From CAMPKL01 sp963817465 (GTDB taxonomy: Bacteria; Acidobacteriota; Terriglobia; Bryobacterales; UBA6623), in contig CAWFOP010000015.1 in assembly GCA_963817465.1 (NCBI GenBank), forward strand, positions 1 through 64,000: a DNA stretch of 64,000 bases, in the 5' to 3' direction. The notes under the pieces were generated by a model. That model did no database searches and had not been told where the DNA came from. It saw only the letters and a list, made by a program, of their open reading frames with translations. Shown here piece by piece: positions 1-7,073 of this stretch (position 1 is its first letter; each line of letters begins with the position of its first letter). Made by a program: the position numbers and the translations under genes.

Positions 1-1
1 C

Positions 2-883
2 GCCCACAAGCTCACGGCCGAAGAACGCGACTTCTTCCAAACCAACGGCTACCTCGTCGTCGAGGACGCCCTCGATCCGGACCTGAACGCACGCCTCATC
101 GCAGCCGTCGATCGCGTCAACGCCCGCGAGCGAACGCCCGATATGGCCGGCAAGCTGCTGTCGGTTCCCAACATCGTCCACGAAGACCCGGCGCTCGTCG
201 ACCTCATCGATTGCCCCATCACATTCCCCAAGGTCTGGGGCATCCTCGGCTGGAACATCTATCTCTACCACTCGCACCTCGACTTCACGCCCAACGAGAG
301 CGCCCGCTCGCAAAACTGGTCCGTCGCCTGGCACCAGGACAGCATGCGCGTCAACGACGAGATCGAGTCGAATCCGCGCCCCCGCCTTTCGCTCAAGGTC
401 GGCTACTACCTCACCGACGTCAGCCGGCCCGGACGTGGCAACACGCTCATCGTGCCGCGCTCTCATCTCGACAACGAGATCGAGCTGCCGCAAGACGGTC
501 ACTCCAGCCCCGCCGGCGCCGAGCCCCTGTGCGTCCCCGCCGGCTCGGCCGTCCTCGTCGACCGTCGCATCTGGCACTCGCGCAGCGCCAATGCGTCCGA
601 GCTCACCCGCAAAGTCGTCTGGTACGGCTACGCCTACCGCTGGCTGCGCCCCAAAGACGCCATGACCGTCGAGCGCCTGTATCCGCAACTCGACCCGATT
701 CGGCGGCAGATCCTCGGCGACGGCCTCTCCGCCAACGGCGTCTACGACCCCGCCGACGGAGACGTTCCACTGCGCGCCTGGCTCGAACAAAACGACCCCG
801 CAGCCGCCGGGCCCAGCCCTCACGGACGTTCCCAATCGCGCCCGCCGGCCATGGTTCGCGGCAAGAACCTAGGCCGCACTTAG
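2..883 (+). CDS. Phytanoyl-CoA dioxygenase (PhyH) family protein, 5' truncated by window edge
   Basis: The reading frame is open from base 2, so the true start lies outside the window; the first internal ATG (143) would remove the conserved start of the domain (LTAEERDFFQTNGYLVV is readable before it). The family uses Fe(II) and 2-oxoglutarate to hydroxylate small substrates. Visible motifs are the HxD iron ligands (AWHQDS), the distal histidine in RRIWHSRSAN and the neighbouring arginines that usually hold 2-oxoglutarate. The substrate cannot be predicted. The gene ends 24 bases before a tRNA gene and has no visible operon partner in the window. Confidence 0.85.
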   Translation, partial: AHKLTAEERDFFQTNGYLVVEDALDPDLNARLIAAVDRVNARERTPDMAGKLLSVPNIVHEDPALVDLIDCPITFPKVWGILGWNIYLYHSHLDFTPNESARSQNWSVAWHQDSMRVNDEIESNPRPRLSLKVGYYLTDVSRPGRGNTLIVPRSHLDNEIELPQDGHSSPAGAEPLCVPAGSAVLVDRRIWHSRSANASELTRKVVWYGYAYRWLRPKDAMTVERLYPQLDPIRRQILGDGLSANGVYDPADGDVPLRAWLEQNDPAAAGPSPHGRSQSRPPAMVRGKNLGRT

Positions 884-907
884 CTTGCTAACCTGGGAAA
901 CGCGAGC

Positions 908-983
908 GGGCCCTTAGCTCAGCGGTTAGAGCTGCGGACTCATAATCCGTTGGTCGCAGGTTCGAATCCTGCAGGGCCCACCA
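908..983 (+). tRNA. tRNA-Ile2 (anticodon CAU, lysidine type)
   Basis: A full cloverleaf can be folded by eye: a 7-bp acceptor stem (GGGCCCT with AGGGCCC), D arm, anticodon stem with loop CTCATAA, T arm with TTCGAAT loop, discriminator A and an encoded CCA. The CAU anticodon could mean Met or Ile2. The body closely resembles E. coli tRNA-Ile2 (ileX): the CCTTAGCTCAG start, GACTCATAATC anticodon arm and TTGGTCGC variable region, so I call it the isoleucine tRNA whose C34 is changed to lysidine by TilS to read AUA. An IS110 remnant begins immediately after the CCA. Confidence 0.9.
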
Positions 984-1425
984 CTTCCATACTCCTCGCC
1001 GCACTCCATCAGCAGCCCCCCGATCTTGTTCTTGAGCCGCACCGCTTCACCCACCAGCAGATTGCGGTAGCGCAGCACCCGCCGCAACTCGCGGATCTCG
1101 GCCGGCGCCATGTAGCAGCCCGGCAGCAGATCGCAACGCGCCAGGTCGCAAATCTTCTCCGCGTCCAGTCGGTCGTTCTTCTTTTTGGCGCAGGCGATCG
1201 CCTTGAGCATCGCCGGGTGCGCCACTTGCAACTCCGCCGCGTACCCTTCCAGATGATCGTGGATCCAGCCGACCCACGGGCCGGGCAAGGCTGCGGCCCA
1301 GGCGCTCAGCGCCGGCCGGTTGGCCGCCACGCTGCCCGCCGCAACCTTCCCGCCGGCCGCCGTCTCGACGCATAGCTGACCGTCTTCTTGTGGACATCCA
1401 GCCCCACATAGTAGAAACTTTCCAT
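984..1425 (-). pseudogene. IS110-family transposase remnant (N-terminal DEDD domain only, frameshifted)
   Basis: The start at 1425 gives MESFYYVGLDVHKKTVSYA, a typical IS110 DEDD-domain start with the first catalytic Asp and a good AGGAGG ribosome site. The frame then breaks near 1370; the next frame continues with VAANRPALSAWAAALPG, then KKKNDRLDAEKI and RELRRVLRYRNLL, all IS110-like. Where the family usually has a short segment with the catalytic Glu after PGPWVG, this copy goes straight to WIHDHL, suggesting a small in-frame deletion. The whole C-terminal transposase_20 half is missing: homology stops at about base 990, beside the tRNA 3' end. The element is dead and looks old. Confidence 0.85.
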
Positions 1426-1501
1426 GGAATCCTCCTGGATATGACTCGAGGCGACCGGCTTTCGCCGCTCGTCCTCGCTTTCTTTGTCCTCCAGGAGGAT
1501 T
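1426..1501 (-). ncRNA. Structured leader of the IS110 remnant (long hairpin, ribosome site paired)
   Basis: On the minus strand a perfect 12-bp stem pairs 1501-1490 with 1439-1428. Inside it a second hairpin (1477-1473 with 1451-1447, then CGGC/GCCG closed by a GAAA tetraloop at 1463-1460) is separated from the outer stem by an asymmetric internal loop. The 3' strand of the outer stem contains the AGGAGG ribosome site of the transposase, so folding would hide it. This could protect against read-through expression, or be a remnant of the structured RNA (bridge RNA) encoded in the non-coding end of IS110-group elements. Function is inferred; the pairing is seen directly. Confidence 0.45.
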
Positions 1502-1520
1502 CTTTACCGTGCTCACCTAT

Positions 1521-1859
1521 TCATCGAAACAGAGTCAGCGATTCGATGCCGTATTGACCGAGCAGGCGTTCGTGTCGTTGAGCGGCGCGCCGCTGGTTTA
1601 GGGCAGTCATGCGGCAGGTTCCCAAAACGAACGAAGCGAGCTTTTCCGGCTCGCGTAGGCGACCGGCTCGAAGGGCTTCCAGCGCGGTGATCAGAACCTG
1701 CTGCGTAAGGTCCTCCGCGGCCTGCTCGTCTCTCAAATGGCGCAACCCGTACAGCCGGATGCGCGGCGCCATGCGCCGAAACAGCTCGGCCTCCGCATCG
1801 CGGTCGTCTCCGGAGCCGATCTGGCGTACCAGCTCCACATCGTTCAACGTCGTGGACAC
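1521..1859 (-). pseudogene. ECF-type RNA polymerase sigma factor, truncated after region 2
   Basis: From GTG 1859 the 112-residue product carries sigma-70 region 2 (ELFRRMAPRIRLYGLRHL, then QAAEDLTQQVLITALEAL) and a stretch like the region 2-4 linker, then stops after GIESLTLFR. ECF factors normally run to about 170-200 residues with a DNA-binding region 4, which is absent. The break is about 20 bases from the outer arm of the IS110 leader hairpin, so insertion and later deletion by that element probably removed the 3' half. Without region 4 it is unlikely to recognise a -35 element. A 9-bp inverted repeat lies just upstream. Confidence 0.75.
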
Positions 1860-1873
1860 GCCCCATATTTTAT

Positions 1874-1899
1874 GTGTAACGAGGACGCGTGTCGTTACA
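1874..1899. promoter_or_regulatory. Inverted repeat between the sigma-factor remnant and the MBL gene
   Basis: GTGTAACGA and its exact reverse complement TCGTTACAC lie a few bases apart between two divergent genes. Such a site could be an operator, or two facing -35-like TGTAAC elements of an ECF promoter controlling the sigma factor and its neighbour. Only the symmetry is seen; the role is inferred. Confidence 0.35.
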
Positions 1900-1960
1900 C
1901 GTCCGAGGTGAGATGAGGATCGCCGGACAGGCGGTCCGCCAACTTAAGGGAGAAAGTAAA

Positions 1961-2698
1961 GTGATCGCCAACGCAGAGACCGGCACGACCATCGACGAAG
2001 TCGCCGCCGGCATCTATCGCATCTCGACGCCGTCCGACATCATCCCCGGAGGGTTTACCTTCAACTCGTACCTGATCGTCGACGACGAGCCGCTGCTGTT
2101 CCACACCGGGTATCGCAAGATGTTCCCCCTCACCGTCGAGGCCATCGGCAAGGTGCTGCCGGTCGAGAAGTTACGCTGGATCGGCGGCTCGCACTTCGAG
2201 GGCGACGAGTTCGGCGCGCTGAACCATTTCTTGGGCGTTGCGCCCGACGCCACCGCCTTCGGGTCCGCGATCGGAGCTCTGACTTCGCTCAATGACTTCG
2301 CCGACAGGCCCGGCAGAGGGTTCGGCGACGGCGAGGAGTTCTCGATCGGCGGCCGGCGAATGAGCTGGATGGATACGCCGCACGTGCCGCACGGCTGGGA
2401 CTGCGGAGTGTTGTTCGACGAGTCGACCAAGACTCTTCTATGCGGCGATCTTTTCACGCAGCCCGGCCGAGATATGGCGCCCGTCACCGAGTCGGAAGTG
2501 CTCAGCGCCAGCGAGGGCATGCGCGACATGATGGACTACTACGCGCACGCGACGAGCACTTCGGCGATCTTGGAGCGGCTGGCTGGCCTCGGCCCGGCGA
2601 TGCTCGCTTGCCAGCACGGCAGCGCCTACCGCGGCGACGGCGCGGCGTTGCTTCGCGAGCTGGGGCGCGCGATCGAAGCCGGCGCCGTGAGAGCCTGA
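1961..2698 (+). CDS. Metallo-beta-lactamase-fold protein, flavodiiron (ODP-like) type
   Basis: A 245-residue protein with the metal ligands expected of the diiron MBL-fold domain of flavodiiron proteins: HFEGDE (HxExDE, about residues 78-83), a histidine near 140 (PHVPHGWDCG), an aspartate in LLCGDLF near 161 and a C-terminal histidine in CQHGS near 218. It lacks the flavodoxin domain, so it is a stand-alone oxygen-binding-diiron-type protein, perhaps reducing O2 or NO with a separate partner or acting as a hydrolase. I chose GTG 1961 because AAGGGAG sits 9 bases upstream; a longer frame back to 1889 would run into the inverted repeat. No obvious operon partner. Confidence 0.8.
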   Translation: MIANAETGTTIDEVAAGIYRISTPSDIIPGGFTFNSYLIVDDEPLLFHTGYRKMFPLTVEAIGKVLPVEKLRWIGGSHFEGDEFGALNHFLGVAPDATAFGSAIGALTSLNDFADRPGRGFGDGEEFSIGGRRMSWMDTPHVPHGWDCGVLFDESTKTLLCGDLFTQPGRDMAPVTESEVLSASEGMRDMMDYYAHATSTSAILERLAGLGPAMLACQHGSAYRGDGAALLRELGRAIEAGAVRA

Positions 2699-2707
2699 TA
2701 CAGCGGC

Positions 2708-3440
2708 TCAGGCGGCAAGGAGCGCCGCCGGCGCGAGGGCTTGCAGCCGCTGGACGGTTTGCTTCCACTGCGGCAGCAGCGCTTGGTTGATCTCGATCTC
2801 GATGCCGGCGTATTTGCCGTCGGGGTAGAGCCGCCGCAGCGACGTCGTGTGGCCGTCGGCGTCTCCCCGGTAGGGGTAGTTCCGGCGGACTCGAAAGCCT
2901 TGCGCGGACAGCGCCGGCGTCATCCGGTCGACGACGCGCTTCTCCCATTCGCGGCGAGGATCGTACAGCAGGCCGACGTCGGCGTTGCGTCGCTCGCCGT
3001 GAAGCTCGGGGGCGAAGGTGTGAACGCCCAAGTGCAGGCAGCGCCCGTGCTCGGCAATCAGCGTTGTCGACGGCCTCGCTCACGGCGGTTCGGAACGGTG
3101 CGTAGTATTCACGGGCGCGCCGCTCCCGTTCGACGGCCGAGACGTCCGCGTTGCCGGGGACGACCTCGCCGAAGGCGAGCGCTGGGATGACCCGCCGATG
3201 ATGCAGGCTGCGGTTGAGGTCGATGAGCAGCCGCGACCAACGCCCTTCGATCAACGGCGCATCGAGAGCCTTCGCCAAGGCGCGCGCCGCTTCCTTCGCG
3301 CCCTCGTCCCAGGCGATATGCGACCGTAGCTGCTCCTCGGAAAGGCCCAGCGTCCCATAGCGCGTGGGCAAGCGGTTGGAGGCGTGCTCGCAAGTGATGA
3401 CTACGCCGGCCGCGCGGCGGTTAGCTTGTCCAGGGCTCAT
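2708..3440 (-). CDS. N-formylglutamate amidohydrolase-like protein, frameshifted near 3060
   Basis: The N-terminal frame (from ATG 3440) gives VVITCEHASNRLPTRYG and LLIDLNRSLHH, hallmark FGase metal and substrate motifs. After about base 3060 the frame shifts and the rest reads on in another frame: GVHTFAPELHGERRNADVGLLYDPRREW and GIEIEINQALL, ending at 2708. Together the parts give a normal length of about 243 residues. The family cleaves N-formyl-glutamate or related amide bonds using zinc. The start overlaps the end of the GCS2 gene by 20 bases, so it belongs to the RLAN/GCS2 operon, where a role as a peptidase or deacylase of the ligase product is more likely than histidine degradation. 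One lost base is the simplest explanation of the frameshift. Confidence 0.85.
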
Positions 3441-4656
3441 TCGCTTCCAAACAGTCCGCTAGCTCCGTGTACACGGCGCGGATGCGGTCGGGCGACGGGT
3501 CGCCTTTGGAGCCGCGCACAAGCTTGGCGCGGATACGCTCGCTGAGGCTGCCGCGCTCGAGGCGGCGCTGCACCAATCCCAAATAGGGGACGGAGCCCGA
3601 TTCGGCGTCGCCCGAGCTGCGCTCGAGCAGATGCAGCAGCAGTCGCTTGGCGCTGCCGGGCGTGCGGCCGCCCGCCTTGAGATGCGTGGCCGTGACCTGG
3701 GCGCGCCCGCCTTGCGCGATGACGCTCTCGTAGTCGGCGATCAGCGCGGCGCGCTCGGGCAGCGACCACTTCCCTTCGAGCAGCTCGCGCGTGAGCGTGA
3801 TCAGGCAGGCGCGGACGAACAGCGCGCAGGCGATGTCCATCCTGACGCACTCTTGCGTATCGAGGATGCGAATCTCGATCGCGTCGCGCATGAAGCGCAC
3901 GATCGCGCCCCGCGAGTTGACCCACTCATGGCGCAGGCGCGAAGCTTCGGGGACTGCCGCCAGGGCGCTATAAATCGGCTTCAGAATGTCCCGCTTGTAC
4001 TGCGCGTAGCCGGTCATATATTCGGGAATGACGTCGCCGGCATTGAGCGGGAAGCGCTCTTGATTGTGGCGGTAGAACGTCAGCCGATTGTCGACGGCAG
4101 GCCCGAGCTTGCCTTCGACGACGGGAGAGCTGGCCGTGAGCGCCGGCAGATACGGCAGCAGGCATGTGATGGCGTTGTGCAGCGCGACCGTTTCGGCCTC
4201 GGTTCCGAAGGGGAAGTTGAGGTGGCAGCTCTGCACGTTCATCCAGCCGTGCGCTTTGAGGTTGAAGAGCCTGCCGTAGGTCTCGTAGATTGCACGGCCG
4301 GAGCGCCGCCAGGTCTTGCCCGCGGCGGGATCCATCAGCGGATGCATCGCGGTCGGCAATAGGCGCGCGTCGAACTCGTTGCGCAGCACGCGCGAGACGC
4401 TTTTCACGCTCGACGCCAGGATCTTCTCCGCTGCGATCAGGCTGCGCTGGGGGCGACTGGTTTTAACCTCGAAGACGTGGTCGGCCAGCTCGTTGGAGAA
4501 GGTCGCTTTGCCGTGCTCGACCTCCGAAACCGGTCGCCCGGCCAGCTTGCGGAACAGCGGCTCGACCAGCGACTCGACCGCAAGATCTTCTCGGCGGACG
4601 GTGGGGTACTCGAGCTCGACTCCGGTGACCTCGAACAGGCGGTAAGGGCGGCTCAT
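3421..4656 (-). CDS. GCS2-family glutamate-cysteine ligase-like amidoligase
   Basis: A 411-residue protein of the glutamate-cysteine ligase type 2 superfamily (glutamine-synthetase-like fold), which joins an amino group to a glutamate carboxyl with ATP. Recognisable parts are the N-terminal GVELEYPTVRRE, the TAMHPLMDP segment, NVQSCHLNFPFG and the late IEIRILDTQEC. The ATG at 4656 overlaps the TGA of the upstream ATP-grasp gene (ATGA), so translation is coupled. The same frame is open much further upstream (to 5532), but that part is antisense-like filler rather than protein. Substrate unknown; the neighbours suggest it builds a glutamate-containing amide or peptide. Confidence 0.85.
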   Translation of the reverse strand: MSRPYRLFEVTGVELEYPTVRREDLAVESLVEPLFRKLAGRPVSEVEHGKATFSNELADHVFEVKTSRPQRSLIAAEKILASSVKSVSRVLRNEFDARLLPTAMHPLMDPAAGKTWRRSGRAIYETYGRLFNLKAHGWMNVQSCHLNFPFGTEAETVALHNAITCLLPYLPALTASSPVVEGKLGPAVDNRLTFYRHNQERFPLNAGDVIPEYMTGYAQYKRDILKPIYSALAAVPEASRLRHEWVNSRGAIVRFMRDAIEIRILDTQECVRMDIACALFVRACLITLTRELLEGKWSLPERAALIADYESVIAQGGRAQVTATHLKAGGRTPGSAKRLLLHLLERSSGDAESGSVPYLGLVQRRLERGSLSERIRAKLVRGSKGDPSPDRIRAVYTELADCLEANEPWTS

Positions 4657-6203
4657 ACCTTGCCCGCTGTCTCGCGCCGGATGCGGCGGAGAAAGCTCGA
4701 AATGATCGCCTCGTAGAGCTTGTCTTTGACCAGAGCGTCCTCGTAGCCGACGTCGATGTTGGGATTGTCGTTGATTTCGATCATCAGCGGCCGGCCGTTG
4801 ACCTCTTTGATATCGGCGCCGTAGAGCCCTTGCCCGATCAGGCGCGCGCCGCGCAGCGCGACCCTGCGAACGGCCGCGGGAACCTCGTCGTGGGGGACGG
4901 CCTCGACCTTGCCGTAACGCGTCGATCCGCTGGCCGAGCGTTGCGCGATCTGCCAATGGTCGCGGGCTTGGTAGTACTTGCAGCAGAACAGGATGCGCCC
5001 GTCGAGCACGCCGATGCGCCAGTCGAACGGCGTCGGCGTGAACTCCTGCACGATGAGCAGGGGCGACTTCTTGAACATCTCGGCGAGGATCTGCTCGAGC
5101 TCCTTGCGGTCGTCGGCCTTCTTGACGGCTTGCGAGAACGAGCCTTGCGGCAGCTTGACGATCGTCGGCGGGCCGAGCTCGAGGCACTTCTCGATCGGCG
5201 TGCGGCGCGAGACGATCAGCGTCCGCGGCGTGGGGATGTCTTCGCGCTGGAAAAGCTCGTGGAGATAAACCTTGTTCGAGCAGCGCGAGATCGACTCCGG
5301 GTCGTCGATCACCGGCATGCCGAGGCTGGCCGCGCGCTGGGCGAAGGTGTAGGACGGCGCGTCGATGCCGGTGAGCGTGCGGATGAATAGGGCGTCGAAT
5401 TCCGGCAGACGGCTCAGGTCGCCGGGACCGATGGGTTCGAACAGGGCCCCTTTGCGAAAGGCCGCGCGCTCGAACTTCTCGAGGGTCTCTTCGGCCGAGG
5501 GAGCGAATGGGTCGGCTTCGTCGAACAAGCACGCGATCCGCAAAGGCTTGGCGCGTTGGGAGCCGGTGGAGCTGCGGCGCAATTCGCGGGCGCCGATGCG
5601 CTCAGCCAGCAGCTCCTTGGCCTCGGCGTCAATTTGCGACAGGGAGGCGGGGAAGATCTGACCGACCTTCCATTCGTCGTCCTCGTGGTAGAAGCGAATC
5701 CGCAAGAGAGGGAATGAATAAACGGAGAACACCGTCCGGGCGGCGCGCCGAAAACGTCTATCGCGGCTGCGCCCAAACACCGCCAGTTCTTCGACGTAGG
5801 CTAGGTCGCTATGCCGATAGCTGTGAGTTTCGCGGCCGCCCTGCGAGCTTTGTTCGAGCACGTTGGCGCGGCCGTCGTCGGCGACGATGACTTTAGGCAG
5901 CAGGCGCCCGCGGCTGCGCAGCAGCTTGAAGTCGATCGTGTCGAGGCCGGCCTCGCGCAAGGCGCGGAAATAGGCGAACGGGTTGGTGGCCTGCTCGATC
6001 ATTTCGAGCGTGGGGTAGGCGCGCTGTCCCCGAGCGTCGGCAAGCAGCGAAACGTAATACCCCTTCGAGAGATAGGAGTACGAGCGGCATAAATTCACAA
6101 CGACGGCGTTGCGGTCGAGGGCGTTCTTGCGTCCCTCGAGGTATTCGTCCGCGGTGAGGGTTTTGGCGGCGTCGAGGGCCAGGCCATGGTCGCCTTCAAC
6201 CAC
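4653..6203 (-). CDS. RimK-like ATP-grasp ligase with N-terminal RLAN domain
   Basis: Residues 1 to about 210 form the RLAN domain (VVNLCRSYSYLSKGYYVSLL is diagnostic); the rest is an ATP-grasp ligase with TIVKLPQGSFSQ (ATP-binding lysine), VQEFTPTPFDWRIGVL and the metal-binding MIEINDNPNID. RimK-like enzymes ligate amino acids such as glutamate to a carboxylate. The best standard start is GTG 6203, but family members usually begin with a strand like ATIILAVVE, which is encoded just upstream. A GGAGG lies 8 bases before an in-frame CTG at 6245, so a CTG start is possible. It follows the C39-like gene at once and is coupled to the GCS2 gene. Confidence 0.85.
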   Translation of the reverse strand: MVEGDHGLALDAAKTLTADEYLEGRKNALDRNAVVVNLCRSYSYLSKGYYVSLLADARGQRAYPTLEMIEQATNPFAYFRALREAGLDTIDFKLLRSRGRLLPKVIVADDGRANVLEQSSQGGRETHSYRHSDLAYVEELAVFGRSRDRRFRRAARTVFSVYSFPLLRIRFYHEDDEWKVGQIFPASLSQIDAEAKELLAERIGARELRRSSTGSQRAKPLRIACLFDEADPFAPSAEETLEKFERAAFRKGALFEPIGPGDLSRLPEFDALFIRTLTGIDAPSYTFAQRAASLGMPVIDDPESISRCSNKVYLHELFQREDIPTPRTLIVSRRTPIEKCLELGPPTIVKLPQGSFSQAVKKADDRKELEQILAEMFKKSPLLIVQEFTPTPFDWRIGVLDGRILFCCKYYQARDHWQIAQRSASGSTRYGKVEAVPHDEVPAAVRRVALRGARLIGQGLYGADIKEVNGRPLMIEINDNPNIDVGYEDALVKDKLYEAIISSFLRRIRRETAGKV

Positions 6204-6247
6204 CGCCAGGATGATTGTGGCGCCTCGGGGGGGCTTTGAGCTCAGGA

Positions 6248-6961
6248 CTATTTCCTCCGACTGAAGGTGAGCAGGACGGCGTCGTAGGTGATGTCGCCCA
6301 AAAGGACGGAGTTCAAGAGACGATTCGCCGGGACGGTGTACCGTCCGCTGCGGCTAAAGGGTATGTCGATCGACGGATCTCGCACGACAAAGCGATCGCT
6401 CTTTGGATAATAACCGCAAATGACGACGAAGTGTCCGGCGGGTTCTCCGCGGACGTCGTCGTAGTCGTCGTCAACCTCGCGCGGGGTGCGGTAGAGGTAA
6501 GTGGCGCTGAGGCCGGTCAGCACCGGTTCGCCCTGCCTGAGGTGCTTGAGCAGCAGCTCGGAGGTGAGCTCGGAAAAGCGCAGCCGGCCCTCGAGGTCGA
6601 TGTATTCGAGATAAGCGTCGATGGCGCGGCGCAGCTTGGCCGTCTGGACGTACTCGCGGCGCGCGCGCAGCTTGGCGCTCAGATCGGCGCGCGACAGCTT
6701 GGCCCAAGTGGGGTCGAAGACGCGCTGGTCGTAGGGATAAATGGTCGTCTGGAAGCCGTAGGTCAGCGCGGTGATCCCGAGCAAGACGGCCAGCGTGCCG
6801 CCGTCCGGGTTGCGCGGCGTGCGGTGGATGATCTCGTCGAGCGTGACGTCGAGGCCGTAGTAGCGGAACACTTGCGAGAGACAGGTGGGCCCGCAGGTCA
6901 CATCGTCGGGCTGGGCGAAGCGAGGGACGTCGAGCAGGATGGCTTTGCGCCGGGCGGGCAT
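6248..6961 (-). CDS. C39-like (papain-fold) cysteine peptidase domain protein
   Basis: A 237-residue protein with the C39 arrangement: PRFAQPDDVTCGPTCLSQ supplies the oxyanion Gln and nucleophilic Cys, and GHFVVICGYYPKSDRFVVRD supplies the catalytic His and Asp. C39 peptidases cleave leader peptides; this one has no ABC-transporter fusion and no signal peptide, so it probably acts in the cytoplasm, perhaps as a transamidase or peptidase on the product of the neighbouring ligases. First gene of the four-gene minus-strand operon; its stop sits inside the region carrying the next gene's ribosome site. I chose ATG 6961; a TTG two codons earlier is possible. Confidence 0.8.
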   Translation of the reverse strand: MPARRKAILLDVPRFAQPDDVTCGPTCLSQVFRYYGLDVTLDEIIHRTPRNPDGGTLAVLLGITALTYGFQTTIYPYDQRVFDPTWAKLSRADLSAKLRARREYVQTAKLRRAIDAYLEYIDLEGRLRFSELTSELLLKHLRQGEPVLTGLSATYLYRTPREVDDDYDDVRGEPAGHFVVICGYYPKSDRFVVRDPSIDIPFSRSGRYTVPANRLLNSVLLGDITYDAVLLTFSRRK

Positions 6962-7073
6962 GGACAAAATTGCGCCGCTACATGGCGCGCGACGTTTGAT
7001 TTCAGTGTACTTTCGCGGGAAGGTTGGCCGCTTGCCGGTTTCCGGCCGCGTCGATCCCGGATAATCGGAACTC

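Noticed and set aside
1889..1960. Longer GTG start for the MBL-fold protein
   Set aside because: It would begin inside the inverted repeat; the AAGGGAG before GTG 1961 is far better.
4657..5532. Upstream extension of the GCS2 frame to 5532
   Set aside because: It overlaps the ATP-grasp gene fully and lacks homology; the coupled ATG at 4656 is the start.
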